DNA from: Pseudomonadota bacterium
GTDB taxonomy: Bacteria; Myxococcota_A; Polyangia; GCA-2747355
Length of the DNA: 64,000 nucleotides
Reading direction: 5' to 3'
NCBI GenBank assembly: GCA_016711215.1
Contig: JADJTL010000003.1
Location: 496,001 to 560,000, forward strand
The notes beneath the pieces are model-generated. The model was given only the letters and a program-made list of their open reading frames with translations, made no database searches and was not told where the DNA came from. Made by a program: the position numbers and the translations under genes. Positions 30,492 through 41,223 of this stretch are shown here, piece after piece; the first letter of the stretch is position 1, and each line of letters begins with the position of its first letter.

Positions 30492-31658
30492 ATGATCACC
30501 TGTCCCCGCTGCGGCACCCCGAATCCCGACCAAACCGTCGCTTGCCTAGCGTGTAGTGCCGCGCTCGGAGGTCAGCGCTTTGCCCAAGGCGTGGACGCCG
30601 CCAAACCCCCGCCCCTCCCCTCGGCCGCAGAGGCGGGCGCACCTGGGCGGCCAGCCGGCGAGCCGCCGCTGAAGCCCACGGGGACGGCGGCGGGTCAAAG
30701 CGAGGTGCAGCAGTTCCTCGAGCAGTCCCAGCGCCGCTCGCGCCGCCGGCGCCGCACGGCGGCAGCGATCAGCGCCGGGCTCCTGGCGGCGCTTACCGTC
30801 TATGTCGTCCATAGCGCGGCGACCGAACGCCAACGCCAGGCCGCAGCGCTCTTCCTCCAGGCCTTCGGCGAGGTGGAGAGCGGCCCCTTGGCCGGGTTTT
30901 GGCGCTGCACCGTCAGGGCGGGGCAGGCCGACGTTCATCGCGCCAGCGACAACCTCGTCGTGATGGAGGCGCTGACCCGCGCCTTCAACGCCGACCCAGA
31001 GCACCAACCGAGAGACCTCGAGCAGAAGTGCCTGCCGCTGCTGGCCACCGCCGAGACGGCGCTCGCCAAGCTGCAGGCGCCGGAGACCTTCGTCCCCGCC
31101 GTGGCGACGCTCAGGCAGCAGCTCCTCGCGCTGCGACAGGTGTTCGCGAGCTACATCAAAAGGCTTGCCGCGGTGCGCGAGCAGACGGCGCGCGAGCAGG
31201 TCCTCCTCTCGGCGGCGCGGACCTTTCACGGCGCGGGGCGGTCTGCCAACGACCGCGCGATCGCGGCGGGCTATGTCCACGCGCTGCATTGCGCCATCCC
31301 GGCGCTGCCGCGCATGGCCCAGCAGGTGCGACAGGCGCCCGATACGCAGGCCCTCGTCGAGCACATCTACAACAGCTGCAAGGAGGATCCGCGCTTCGCC
31401 AGCAAGTTGTGCGACGACTGCGCCGCGGCGCTCGCCGACCAGCGACCCGAGCGCCTGACGATCCTGGTGCAGCGGCGGATGAGCGGCGACGACCGTGACG
31501 TCTCGGCGCTCGAGGACTGCTTCCGTCGCGCCGGTCGCGACGCCTTCGGCGGTGCGCTCGACGCGATCGGCAAGACCTGGGTCGACTACCGCAACGCGGT
31601 CAAGGGCGTGTTCAGTCGCGCCGCCGAGCTGGGCGGTAAGACCAGCGCCAGCCAATGA
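30492..31658 (+). CDS. Zinc-ribbon single-pass membrane protein
   Basis: 388 residues. The N-terminal zinc ribbon is CPRCGTPNPDQTVACLAC (Cys4). A Pro/Ala-rich linker and a very basic patch (RRSRRRRR) precede one membrane helix at about 90-107. The C-terminal 270 residues are helical and carry conserved-looking Cys residues (NSCKEDPRFASKLCDDC, LEDCFRRAG). The layout suggests a cytoplasmic sensor tied to a periplasmic domain. Function is unknown. The last codons overlap the next gene as ATGA, so they are co-translated. Confidence 0.7.
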   Translation: MITCPRCGTPNPDQTVACLACSAALGGQRFAQGVDAAKPPPLPSAAEAGAPGRPAGEPPLKPTGTAAGQSEVQQFLEQSQRRSRRRRRTAAAISAGLLAALTVYVVHSAATERQRQAAALFLQAFGEVESGPLAGFWRCTVRAGQADVHRASDNLVVMEALTRAFNADPEHQPRDLEQKCLPLLATAETALAKLQAPETFVPAVATLRQQLLALRQVFASYIKRLAAVREQTAREQVLLSAARTFHGAGRSANDRAIAAGYVHALHCAIPALPRMAQQVRQAPDTQALVEHIYNSCKEDPRFASKLCDDCAAALADQRPERLTILVQRRMSGDDRDVSALEDCFRRAGRDAFGGALDAIGKTWVDYRNAVKGVFSRAAELGGKTSASQ

Positions 31659-32809
31659 CCAAGGCGAGCAAGATCGAGGCGCTGCGCGCCCGCGGCATCA
31701 TTATTCCGGTGCCGGAGCAGATCACCATCGGCGATGAGGTGGTGATCGAGCGCCTCCACGGCCCCGACACCACGCTCTTCCCGGGAACACAGCTGCGCGG
31801 TGAGGCGCTCTTGATCGGACCGGGCTGCACGCTCGGCGCCGAAGGCCCGGTGATGGTCGACAACTGCGCGCTCGGGCGGAACGTGGCCCTCAACGGCGGC
31901 GCGCATACGGGGTCGGTCTACCTCGATGGCGTCAGCTGCGGCCCCGCGGCGCAGGTGCGCGCAGGCTGCCTGCTGGAGGAAGAGGCCAGTACGGCGCATG
32001 CGGTCGGCCTGAAGCAGACCTTGCTGCTGCCCTTCGTCACGCTCGGCAGCCTGATCAACTTCTGCGACGTGCTGATGGCCGGCGGCAGCAGCCGCGACGA
32101 TCATAGCGAGGTCGGCAGCTCGTTCATCCACTTCAACTTCACCCCCTTTGGTCCGCGCGGGGACAAGGCCACGGCCTCGCTGATCGGTGACGTGCCGCGC
32201 GGCGTGATGCTGCGCTCAGCGCGCATCTTTCTCGGTGGTCAGGCGGGGCTCGTCGGACCGGTGCAGATCGACTTCGGCACCGTGCTGGCGGCCGGCTTCG
32301 TCTATCGCCGCGATTACGGTCCGAATCAGCTCGTCGTCGGCGAGCCGCTGCCGACCGGCGCTCAGCCCTTCCGCCGCGAGCGCTTCCGCGGCATCGGGCC
32401 GCGCGTCGCCAAGAACCTGCGCTATATCGGCGAGCTCGTCGCCCTCTGGCATTTCTACGAACAGGCGCGCCTGCCCTGGTCGGGCGACAGGGCGTTGGAG
32501 CACGCGCTCTACCGCGCGGCGCAAGGCGTCGTCGGCGCGGCGATCGAGGAACGACTACGTCAGCTCAAGCGCCTGGCCGAGGCCCTGCCGGACTCCATCG
32601 CCTCGCTGGCGCAGGAAGGCGGCGCGGCCTTCGCCCAAGAGCTCGCCGTGCAGCGCCGCTTCGCCGCCCAGTGGCCCGAATGGTCGGGCGCGCTCGCGCG
32701 CGCTACGCCGACCTCGATGAGCCCGACGACCTGGATCGCCAGCGCCTATGCGCTGGCCTTGGCCTCGGCGGCGCGGCCGCGCCTCAACGGGCGGCGGCGC
32801 GCTTCTTGA
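31655..32809 (+). CDS. Left-handed beta-helix protein, UDP-GlcNAc pyrophosphorylase-related
   Basis: 384 residues. Residues about 45-250 form hexapeptide-like turns of a LbetaH acyltransferase-type fold (GPGCTLGAEGPVMVDNCALG, LNGGAHTGSVYLDGVSCG). The stretch HSEVGSSFIHFNFTPFGPRG followed by DKATASLIGDVPRGVML is characteristic of a deltaproteobacterial family annotated as UDP-N-acetylglucosamine pyrophosphorylase-like, as I recall. It lacks the N-terminal uridylyltransferase domain (no GxGTRM motif), so on sequence it could be only an acetyltransferase-like or structural part. The C-terminus (about 260-384) is helical. It overlaps the zinc-ribbon gene by 4 bp, and a strong terminator follows. 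Confidence 0.7.
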   Translation: MTKASKIEALRARGIIIPVPEQITIGDEVVIERLHGPDTTLFPGTQLRGEALLIGPGCTLGAEGPVMVDNCALGRNVALNGGAHTGSVYLDGVSCGPAAQVRAGCLLEEEASTAHAVGLKQTLLLPFVTLGSLINFCDVLMAGGSSRDDHSEVGSSFIHFNFTPFGPRGDKATASLIGDVPRGVMLRSARIFLGGQAGLVGPVQIDFGTVLAAGFVYRRDYGPNQLVVGEPLPTGAQPFRRERFRGIGPRVAKNLRYIGELVALWHFYEQARLPWSGDRALEHALYRAAQGVVGAAIEERLRQLKRLAEALPDSIASLAQEGGAAFAQELAVQRRFAAQWPEWSGALARATPTSMSPTTWIASAYALALASAARPRLNGRRRAS

Positions 32810-32942
32810 CGGCCATTCAGCAGCTCGACACCGAGAGCGTGGCGGCCGGGACGCGCTGGCTGCAGCGCCTCGTCGATCGCGTCCGCGCAATCGCGACGCC
32901 AGCGCCGACCTGATCGCTGGAGGCTCTCGCTGCAGAAAAGAG

Positions 32943-32977
32943 GAAGCCCCCCGAGGCGGATAACCTCGGGGGGCTTC
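32943..32977 (+). terminator. Strong intrinsic terminator-like hairpin
   Basis: GAAGCCCCCCGAGG (32943-32956) and CCTCGGGGGGCTTC (32964-32977) form a perfect 14-bp stem with a 7-nt loop, 133 bp after the beta-helix gene. Only a short GTG follows instead of a U tract. It probably ends the zinc-ribbon/beta-helix transcript. Confidence 0.75.
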
Positions 32978-33036
32978 GTGCGACCGCGCGAGCCGCAGCG
33001 CGCCCTTCGACGCGATGGGGCTCCCCAATTAATTAA

Positions 33037-33146
33037 GCTCGCAGTCGCTAAGCTTGCAGTCGCTAAGCGGTTGGGCTGCTCGCCCCAGTGTCGTGCCCTA
33101 AGCCTTGCGCGCGGTTGCCATAGAGGTTGTTATCGAGGTTGCTATC
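33037..33146. repeat. Two small tandem-repeat clusters in the 32810-33424 gap
   Basis: Near-identical 15-mers GCTCGCAGTCGCTAA and GCTTGCAGTCGCTAA lie at 33037-33051 and 33052-33066. Three imperfect 12-mers (GCGGTTGCCATA, GAGGTTGTTATC, GAGGTTGCTATC) lie at 33111-33146. The 615-bp gap between the beta-helix gene and RNase G also holds the terminator at 32943 and is less GC-rich than its surroundings. I find no supported gene or RNA in it. Confidence 0.75.
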
Positions 33147-33424
33147 CAAGTGCCGCCGGCGGCGGCCATTAAGCCAAGCGATGCTCGGCCCGTGAATAAG
33201 CAAAGGTCCTGCCAGTCCCCGAAGGCTTGGGCGTTCGGCGTAATTTCCGAACAAACTCGCGCCTCCGGGCGCAATCGACCGGCAAGCACGACTCCCCGTC
33301 GCCGGACATCTGTGTCATAGTGCTCGCGCATTTCTGAGGCTCGTCGCGCGCGTCGATCATCGTCGCTGCGCCGCTCGTGACGGGCCGGGCGCGGCTGACG
33401 CTGCCAGGCGAGGCGAGGATTCCC

Positions 33425-34915
33425 TTGGGCCACATACTGCTCGTCAACGCCGATGGTCCCGAGACGCGCGTCGCCCTGGTCGAGAATGGCCAGCTGATCG
33501 AGCTGCACATCGAACGTCCGGCCGACCGGCGGATCGTCGGGAACATCTATCAGGGAAGGGTCGTGCGGGTCTTGCCTGGCATGCAGGCGGCCTTCGTCGA
33601 CATCGGGCTCGAGCGTGCGGCCTTCCTCTACGCCGGCGACGTACCGCCGCTGGGCGAAGAGGGCGAGCCCACCCCCGAGGCCGCTGACCCTGGGAATGCG
33701 CCGCCCTGCATCCCGATCGAGCAGCGACTGCATGAGGGCGAGCAGCTGCTGGTGCAGGTGGCCAAGGAGCCGATCGGCAGCAAGGGCGCGCGGATCACGA
33801 GCTACCTGTCGCTCGCCGGACGCACGCTCGTGCTCGTGCCGACGGTCGACCACGTCGGGATCTCGCGCCGCATCACCGACGAAGGCGAGCGCCTGCGCCT
33901 GCGCGAGACGATCGGCCGTCTGCGCCCGCCGGGGGCCGGCTTCATCGTGCGCACGGTGGCCGAGCACCAGAGCGAGGACCACCTGCGCGCGGAGCTCGCC
34001 TTCCTGCTCAAGCTCTGGGACGAGGTCAGCGCGCGCGCCAAGCGGGTCGCGGCGCCGGGCCTCGTGCACCAGGATCTCGACCTCGCGCTGCGCGTGGTGC
34101 GCGACCTCGTCTCGGCTCAGGTCCAGCGCGTGATCATCGACGACCTCCCGACCTATACGCGCCTGCTCGAGTTCGTCCGCACCTTCATGCCCGAGCATGA
34201 GACGCGGCTCGAGCTCTATCAGGATCGCGAGCCCCTCTTCGATGCGCACGGCATCGAGCACGAGATCGACCGGGCCCTCGTGCGCAAGGTCTGGCTGCGA
34301 TCGGGCGGCTATCTGGTGATCGACGAGGGCGAGGCCCTGACGGCGATCGACGTCAACACCGGACGCTACGTCGGACACCGTAGCCTCGAGGACACGATCA
34401 CCAAGATCAACCTCGAGGCGGTGAAGGAGGTCGCCGCGCAGCTGCGCCTGCGCAACATCGGCGGCATCATCATCGTCGACTTCATCGACATGGAGCTGGA
34501 GAGCAACCGTCATCAGGTCGGGCGCGCGCTGGCCGAGGCGCTGAGCAGCGACCGCGCCAAGACCCATGCGCTCGAGATTTCGCCGCTCGGGCTGGTCGAG
34601 ATGACGCGCCAGCGCGTGCGCGAGAGCCTGATGCACCAGCTCACCGCCCCCTGCTCCCATTGCGGCGGGCGGGGCGCGATCAAGACGACCCAGACGGTCT
34701 GCTATGAGGTCCTGCGCGAGATCTCACGCCACGGCGCGAACCTGCCCGGGCGCTCGCTGACGGTCTCGGTCCACCCGGAGGTCGCCGACCTGCTGGCAGA
34801 CGCCGAACAGGAGCGGCTCAGTCAGCTCGAGCGCCGCTTCGGCCGCAGCTTGCGGGTCGAGGCGCGAGCGGGCTTCCACCCCGAACAGTTCGAGATCCGC
34901 GTCGAGTCCGAGTAG
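33425..34915 (+). CDS. rng: Ribonuclease G / RNase E family endoribonuclease
   Basis: 496 residues from TTG 33425, preceded by GAGGAT; the frame is open from a GTG at 33377. The chosen start aligns with RNase G (GHILLVNADGPETRVALVEN). An S1-like segment has GNIYQGRVVRVLPGMQAAFVDIG. The DNase I-like catalytic subdomain has the two metal Asp in LTAIDVNTGRYVG and GIIIVDFIDM. The zinc link is CSHCGGRG. The size and the absence of an RNase E-type C-terminal scaffold favour RNase G, which processes rRNA and decays mRNA in the cytoplasm. Confidence 0.93.
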   Translation: MGHILLVNADGPETRVALVENGQLIELHIERPADRRIVGNIYQGRVVRVLPGMQAAFVDIGLERAAFLYAGDVPPLGEEGEPTPEAADPGNAPPCIPIEQRLHEGEQLLVQVAKEPIGSKGARITSYLSLAGRTLVLVPTVDHVGISRRITDEGERLRLRETIGRLRPPGAGFIVRTVAEHQSEDHLRAELAFLLKLWDEVSARAKRVAAPGLVHQDLDLALRVVRDLVSAQVQRVIIDDLPTYTRLLEFVRTFMPEHETRLELYQDREPLFDAHGIEHEIDRALVRKVWLRSGGYLVIDEGEALTAIDVNTGRYVGHRSLEDTITKINLEAVKEVAAQLRLRNIGGIIIVDFIDMELESNRHQVGRALAEALSSDRAKTHALEISPLGLVEMTRQRVRESLMHQLTAPCSHCGGRGAIKTTQTVCYEVLREISRHGANLPGRSLTVSVHPEVADLLADAEQERLSQLERRFGRSLRVEARAGFHPEQFEIRVESE

Positions 34916-34988
34916 CGGCGCGGGCAGCGACTGAGGCATGCTCCTCAGGACGCGGGGGACCGGGCCCGCAAGAGGCGGTGCAGCGACG

Positions 34989-36656
<1,668 letters not shown>

Positions 36657-36716
36657 CGCGAGGACCCGCGCCGCGCGCTTGCCGCACGTCACCCAAGCCA
36701 TGAGGAGAACCAGCGC

Positions 36717-38339
36717 ATGAGACCCACTCCCGCTCCTTGCAGCCGCGCGAGCTGGCTGCTGATCTTGCTGGCTGGCTGCGCCGCACGGACCCCACGGGCG
36801 ACCGCGCCCGGGACACCGCCGCCCGTCGCCGCCGTCGTGCCCGACGGCACCAAGGTCTACAGCGGCGCCGAGGGCGTCGAGGTCGCGCTCGTGCGGCTGG
36901 CCGACGGCGGCTTTCTCTTGCGGACCAAGGGCACCGGCAGCCCGCTCGATGGCAAGGTTCTGCCCTGCAAGCTCGACAGCAGCTCAGACCGACGCACGGT
37001 CTACCAGACGACGATCGATGGTCAGACCTACAGTCCGCTGCAGATCGAGAGCGGTCGCTATAGCTACGGCGCCGGCGTCAAGCTCTACCTCCCTGGCCTG
37101 AGCGCGCGTGACGGCCTTGACCTGCGCTACGACGAGGCGCGCTCCCAGGGCTTCGCCGCGGCGGCCGTGCGCAAGCAGCACGAGGCGCAGCTCGCGTCCG
37201 GCGAGCTCGCGGCGCTTCAGCGCTTCGACCGCGCCGGCGCCCGTCAACGGGCCGAGGCCGGCCTCGCCGAGCAGAGCGCCGCGACGGCCCGTGCCTGCGG
37301 CGCCACGCTCAGCACGCGGATCGACTGGACCACCATCGACGACCCGACGCTGCAGGGCTACGGCATCGACAGCTACTGCGCCGCGCCGCTGGAGGCCCTG
37401 GCTCACCTCTGCCGCTCGCCAGCGACGCGGGCGGCCGTCGCTCGCGACCTCACGCAGCTCGACTGCCGCTTTGGCGCCGCCATGGCCCTCGAGCGCGCGG
37501 GCAGGGTCCTGCGCTGGACCACGGCGACCAGCGCCGCCAACGCCACCGACTTCGCGCGCGAGCAGCTCGGCCAGCGCCTGTCGTGGAGCGGCGCGGGCAA
37601 CCTCGCCGAGCGCCGCTTCGCCGAGGCGATCGCCCTTTGCCGCGGCGGCCGCGACGGCGCGCTGGTCGGCTGGCGCCCGGCGCGTGCCGCGGCGAAGGAG
37701 GATGCCGACACGCCGCACCAGGTCTTCTTTGGTGATCAAGCAGCCGGCTTCCGGCTGGTCCCGGCCGAGCGCGGGCTGAGTGAGGGCTGGTTCTTCGACC
37801 CGCGCTTCTTCGCCCCGACGCGGGCCGAGAGCTTTCGCGGGCTCGACCTGCGCCACTACTCTTGGCTCGAGCTCGATGCCGAAGCGCAGCGCTGCAAGCT
37901 AACCTGCGGCACGCGCACGATGGCCCTCGAGCTGCTCGATGCCGCCACCACCGCGCGGCTGACGGCGCGCGCCGGCTTCGCCGCGCCGCTGGCCCGCCGC
38001 CAGCCGCATGGGCTCGCCCGCGACCGTCGCGGCATCTACTACTTCGTCGATCGCAGCGCCGACCCGGCCGCGCGGGACTTCCGCCTTTGGGCAGGACCGC
38101 TCGGCCGCCTCAAGCGACTGCCGATGACCAACGTGGTCTCCGACAGCCGCGGCGACGTCTTCGCCACCCGCGACGGCAGCCTGCGCCTGGCCCTCGAGCA
38201 GGCCAACTCGTTCTGGATCCGTGGCAAGCGCTCGACGGCGCTGCTCAACGTGCCGATCGCCGACAACCTGCAACTCGTCTACAACGAGCTGGGCGTCTAC
38301 CTCGGGGAGCCCTTCGGCACCCCCTGCGACCGCTTCTGA
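36717..38339 (+). CDS. Predicted lipoprotein of unknown function
   Basis: 540 residues with AGGAG before the start. The N-terminus WLLILLAGC is a lipobox with Cys at about residue 20. The mature part has several Cys spread along it (PCKLDSSSD, YCAAPLEALAHLC, LCRGGRDG, CKLTCG), consistent with periplasmic disulfides, and a C-terminal beta-rich region (YYFVDRSAD, DVFATRDGSLRL). No domain is recognised. It follows the kinase gene by 60 bp and may share its transcript. Confidence 0.7.
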   Translation: MRPTPAPCSRASWLLILLAGCAARTPRATAPGTPPPVAAVVPDGTKVYSGAEGVEVALVRLADGGFLLRTKGTGSPLDGKVLPCKLDSSSDRRTVYQTTIDGQTYSPLQIESGRYSYGAGVKLYLPGLSARDGLDLRYDEARSQGFAAAAVRKQHEAQLASGELAALQRFDRAGARQRAEAGLAEQSAATARACGATLSTRIDWTTIDDPTLQGYGIDSYCAAPLEALAHLCRSPATRAAVARDLTQLDCRFGAAMALERAGRVLRWTTATSAANATDFAREQLGQRLSWSGAGNLAERRFAEAIALCRGGRDGALVGWRPARAAAKEDADTPHQVFFGDQAAGFRLVPAERGLSEGWFFDPRFFAPTRAESFRGLDLRHYSWLELDAEAQRCKLTCGTRTMALELLDAATTARLTARAGFAAPLARRQPHGLARDRRGIYYFVDRSADPAARDFRLWAGPLGRLKRLPMTNVVSDSRGDVFATRDGSLRLALEQANSFWIRGKRSTALLNVPIADNLQLVYNELGVYLGEPFGTPCDRF

Positions 38340-38375
38340 GGCCCTCCCTCACGGGACGCTCGGCGCGCGCCGCCT

Positions 38376-40370
38376 TCAAGCGCGCTCGAGCAGGGCGCGG
38401 AACTCCTCCTCGCTGACGATCTGCAGCTTGGCGCCCGCGGCGCGCAAGCGCTGAGCCTTGAGCAGCTTGCTGCTCGCTGCTGCGGCTGGATCGCCCGCGC
38501 CGACGACCAGGTAGTCCAGCGCCTGGCTGACGCCCGCCGGTGTCGTCGCGCCGCGGGCCCCGAGCTCGCGCTGCGCAGCCTTGCGCTCGAAGGTCTCGAG
38601 CTTGCCGGTGAAGACGAAGCTCTTGCCCACCAGCGGCCCAGCAGGCGCCAGCGCTTCGCGCTGCGCGCCGCCGATGCTGGCGCCAGCGGCGCGTGGCGAA
38701 TCGTCGAGCACCACCTCCGCGAGCAGCGCGTCGATCAGCGCCGCCGCGTCCTGCAGCCCAGCGACGACCTTGCTGGCGATCACCTCACCGACAGAGGGCA
38801 GGGCCAGCAGCTCAGCGACCGTGAGCTGCCGCACGCGCGCCAGCGGGGCGAAGTGTTCGGCGAGCAGGCGCGCCACATGCTGCCCCAGCTCCTCGACGCC
38901 GAGCGCGCGCAAGAAGATCTCGAGCGAGAGCCGCCGTCGCGCCGCGAGCTGCTGCAGCAGCCGGGTCGCCAGCTTCTCGCCGACGCGATCGAGGCGCAGC
39001 AGCTCCGCCCGACCAAGGCGATAGAGATCGGCTGGACTGCGCAGCAGGCCTTGCTCGAAGCCGTCGCGCAGCAGCTTGTCACCGAAGCCCTGGAGGTCGA
39101 CGACGGCGCAGTAGTGCGCCAGCCCTCCCAGCACGGCCTCGCGGCAATGGCTCGGGGCGGCGCAGTGGAGGAAGTCTCCGCGCTGCAGCACGGGTCCAGC
39201 GCAGGAGGGGCAGTGCTGGGGCACCGTCACCCTCTGCGCGCCCGGACGGAGGACGCGCTCGACCTTGGGAATCACGCCGCCGCGGCGCGTCACGAGCACC
39301 TCGGCGTCGAGCGAGAGCCCGAGCTTGGCGATGAAGCCAGCGTGATGCAACGAGGCGCGGCTGACCATGGCCCCCGAGAGCTCGACCGGCCGGAGGTGCG
39401 CGATCGGCGTGATCACCCCCGAGCGCGCGACGCTCCAGCTCACGGCCTCGAGCACGCTCGTCCGTGAGTCGCCCTGAAACTTGTAGGCGATCGCGAAACG
39501 CGGGTGATGCGCGGTCAGCCCCAGCCGCTGCTGCTCGGCGACGCGGTCGGCCTTGAAGACGACGCCGTCGATCTCGTAGTCGAGCCGCTCGCGCAGCGCC
39601 GCGAAGTGCGCGTAGGCCTGCTGCAGCCCGTCGCGCGCCACCAGCAGATGATCGACCGGGTGGAAGCCGAGCGCGGCCAGCGCAGCCAGCTTCTCGTGCT
39701 CCGTGGGCTGCCCGTCCTCCAGCAGGTCGTAAGGGGCGAAGGACAACCCATAGCTGCGACAGCGCTCCGGGTCCTTGCTCTTGATCGCACCGGCCGCCAG
39801 ATTGCGCGGATTGGCGAAATGCTCCCCAAAGCCGGCGAAGACGCTCTTGCGCAGATAGAGCTCGCCGCGTACCTCGAGCGCCCGGCCGCGCACGACGCGC
39901 GGCGGGACCTCGGCGATCGTCCGCACGTTGGCCGTGATGTCCTCACCGACGGCGCCGCTGCCCCGGGTCGCGGCCAGCACCAGCTCGCCACGGGCATCGT
40001 AGCGCAGACTGGCGGCGATCCCGTCCAGCTTGGGCGTGGCCAGGATCTCGCCCTCGAACTTCGCGACCCAAGCCTCGAGCGCTCGGTCGTCGTAGCATTT
40101 ATCCAACGAGAGCATCGGGCTGCGGTGCTGCACCTCTGCGCCGTGACGCCCCGCTGGGCTGGGGCCGAGCTCGCGCAAGATGGGGGCGTCCGGGGCACGG
40201 CGCGCCAGCTCCTGCACCAGCCGATCGAAGTCGTAGTCGCTGATGGTCGGCGCGGCGAGATCCCAGTAGCGGTGGTTATGCTGGCGCACGGCGGCCTCGA
40301 GCTCGGCGAGGCTGCGGGCGCGCAGCTCGAGCTCGCTCGGCGCCGTGGCGGGGAGGCTGCGATCCGGCAT
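38376..40370 (-). CDS. ligA: NAD-dependent DNA ligase
   Basis: 664 residues, the normal length for LigA. It seals DNA nicks using NAD+. Domain Ia has HNHRYWDLAAPTISDYDFD. The adenylation motif is ATPKLDGIAAS with Lys114, followed by TRGSGAVGEDITANVRTI. The OB region has GVITPIAHLRPVELSG. The zinc finger is CPSC then HCAAPSHC. Helix-hairpin-helix repeats and a C-terminal BRCT domain (GKSFVFTGKLETFERK) complete it. All expected domains are present. Confidence 0.95.
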   Translation of the reverse strand: MPDRSLPATAPSELELRARSLAELEAAVRQHNHRYWDLAAPTISDYDFDRLVQELARRAPDAPILRELGPSPAGRHGAEVQHRSPMLSLDKCYDDRALEAWVAKFEGEILATPKLDGIAASLRYDARGELVLAATRGSGAVGEDITANVRTIAEVPPRVVRGRALEVRGELYLRKSVFAGFGEHFANPRNLAAGAIKSKDPERCRSYGLSFAPYDLLEDGQPTEHEKLAALAALGFHPVDHLLVARDGLQQAYAHFAALRERLDYEIDGVVFKADRVAEQQRLGLTAHHPRFAIAYKFQGDSRTSVLEAVSWSVARSGVITPIAHLRPVELSGAMVSRASLHHAGFIAKLGLSLDAEVLVTRRGGVIPKVERVLRPGAQRVTVPQHCPSCAGPVLQRGDFLHCAAPSHCREAVLGGLAHYCAVVDLQGFGDKLLRDGFEQGLLRSPADLYRLGRAELLRLDRVGEKLATRLLQQLAARRRLSLEIFLRALGVEELGQHVARLLAEHFAPLARVRQLTVAELLALPSVGEVIASKVVAGLQDAAALIDALLAEVVLDDSPRAAGASIGGAQREALAPAGPLVGKSFVFTGKLETFERKAAQRELGARGATTPAGVSQALDYLVVGAGDPAAAASSKLLKAQRLRAAGAKLQIVSEEEFRALLERA

Positions 40371-40402
40371 GCTTGCGTCTCCGCCGCGACTCTGCCACGG
40401 GC

Positions 40403-41143
40403 TCAGGTGAGCGCAAGAGGGTCAGCCTCGGGACTCCCGAGCTGCTGGCAGAGCTCGCGCCGCGCGGTCGCCTCCCAGTCGCGGTTCGCCGCGGGGTTGG
40501 CCGGGCTCGGATGGGTGATCCGACCGACCTGCAGCTGGGCCGAGGCCAGGGCGGAGCGCGCCCGTCCCGCGGCGAAGGCGCCGACGCCGATCACGTGGGT
40601 CGGCCGCAGCGCCTCGACCAGCGCCCGCAGATGCTCGTCGCAAGCGGCGAAGAGCGCTTCGCGCTCGGCCAGCGGTAGCTTCTCCGGCGTGCGATTTCGA
40701 CCCGAGTCCTCGAGGAAGGCCAGCGGACAGTAGTTGGCGACGAAGGCCTGGGCGAAGAAGCCCTCGGGCGTCCTCGCCCAGCGTCTGATCGCCCCCCAAA
40801 GCCGCGCGCCGCTGACCTCGACGCGCCGGCAGGCGAGTCCCTCGACCGGGCGCCTGGGATGAGCCTCGCCCGGACGACTCACGGGCTCGCAGAGGCCCAG
40901 CCAGTCACGGACCGTCGGCACGTCGCCGAAGGGGATGCCCGTCTGCACCATGCCGAAGGGGCCCGGATTCATCCCCAGCAACACCACGCGCTTGGGCCCA
41001 GCGCCCCAGCGCCGAAGGTAGGCCGCGTGGTTGTCCCAGGCATAGGCCAGCGGGTTGTAGACGTAGGCCACGGGCGCGCCGAAGTGCAGCGCGCCCACAG
41101 CATCGCGCAGGATCGCGGCAGCCTCGAGCAGGGTTACTGGCAT
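40403..41143 (-). CDS. SMUG1-type uracil-DNA glycosylase
   Basis: 246 residues. It excises uracil and oxidised pyrimidines from DNA. The water-activating loop is LLGMNPGPFGMVQTGIPFGDV and the second motif is THPSPANPAANRDW. SGRNRTP is also typical of SMUG1. It sits 32 bp upstream of ligA on the same strand; both serve DNA repair and may share a transcript. Confidence 0.9.
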   Translation of the reverse strand: MPVTLLEAAAILRDAVGALHFGAPVAYVYNPLAYAWDNHAAYLRRWGAGPKRVVLLGMNPGPFGMVQTGIPFGDVPTVRDWLGLCEPVSRPGEAHPRRPVEGLACRRVEVSGARLWGAIRRWARTPEGFFAQAFVANYCPLAFLEDSGRNRTPEKLPLAEREALFAACDEHLRALVEALRPTHVIGVGAFAAGRARSALASAQLQVGRITHPSPANPAANRDWEATARRELCQQLGSPEADPLALT

Positions 41144-41223
41144 CTGCCGCTCCTCTCTCGCCCGGGCACGCGGCGCCCAGCGAGGCGCAGACCTCAGGGG
41201 CGCGCGGTGGTCGCTGCCGCTCC

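Noticed and set aside
33098..34660. 520-residue minus-strand frame opposite RNase G
   Set aside because: Antisense shadow; the plus strand encodes an unmistakable RNase G.
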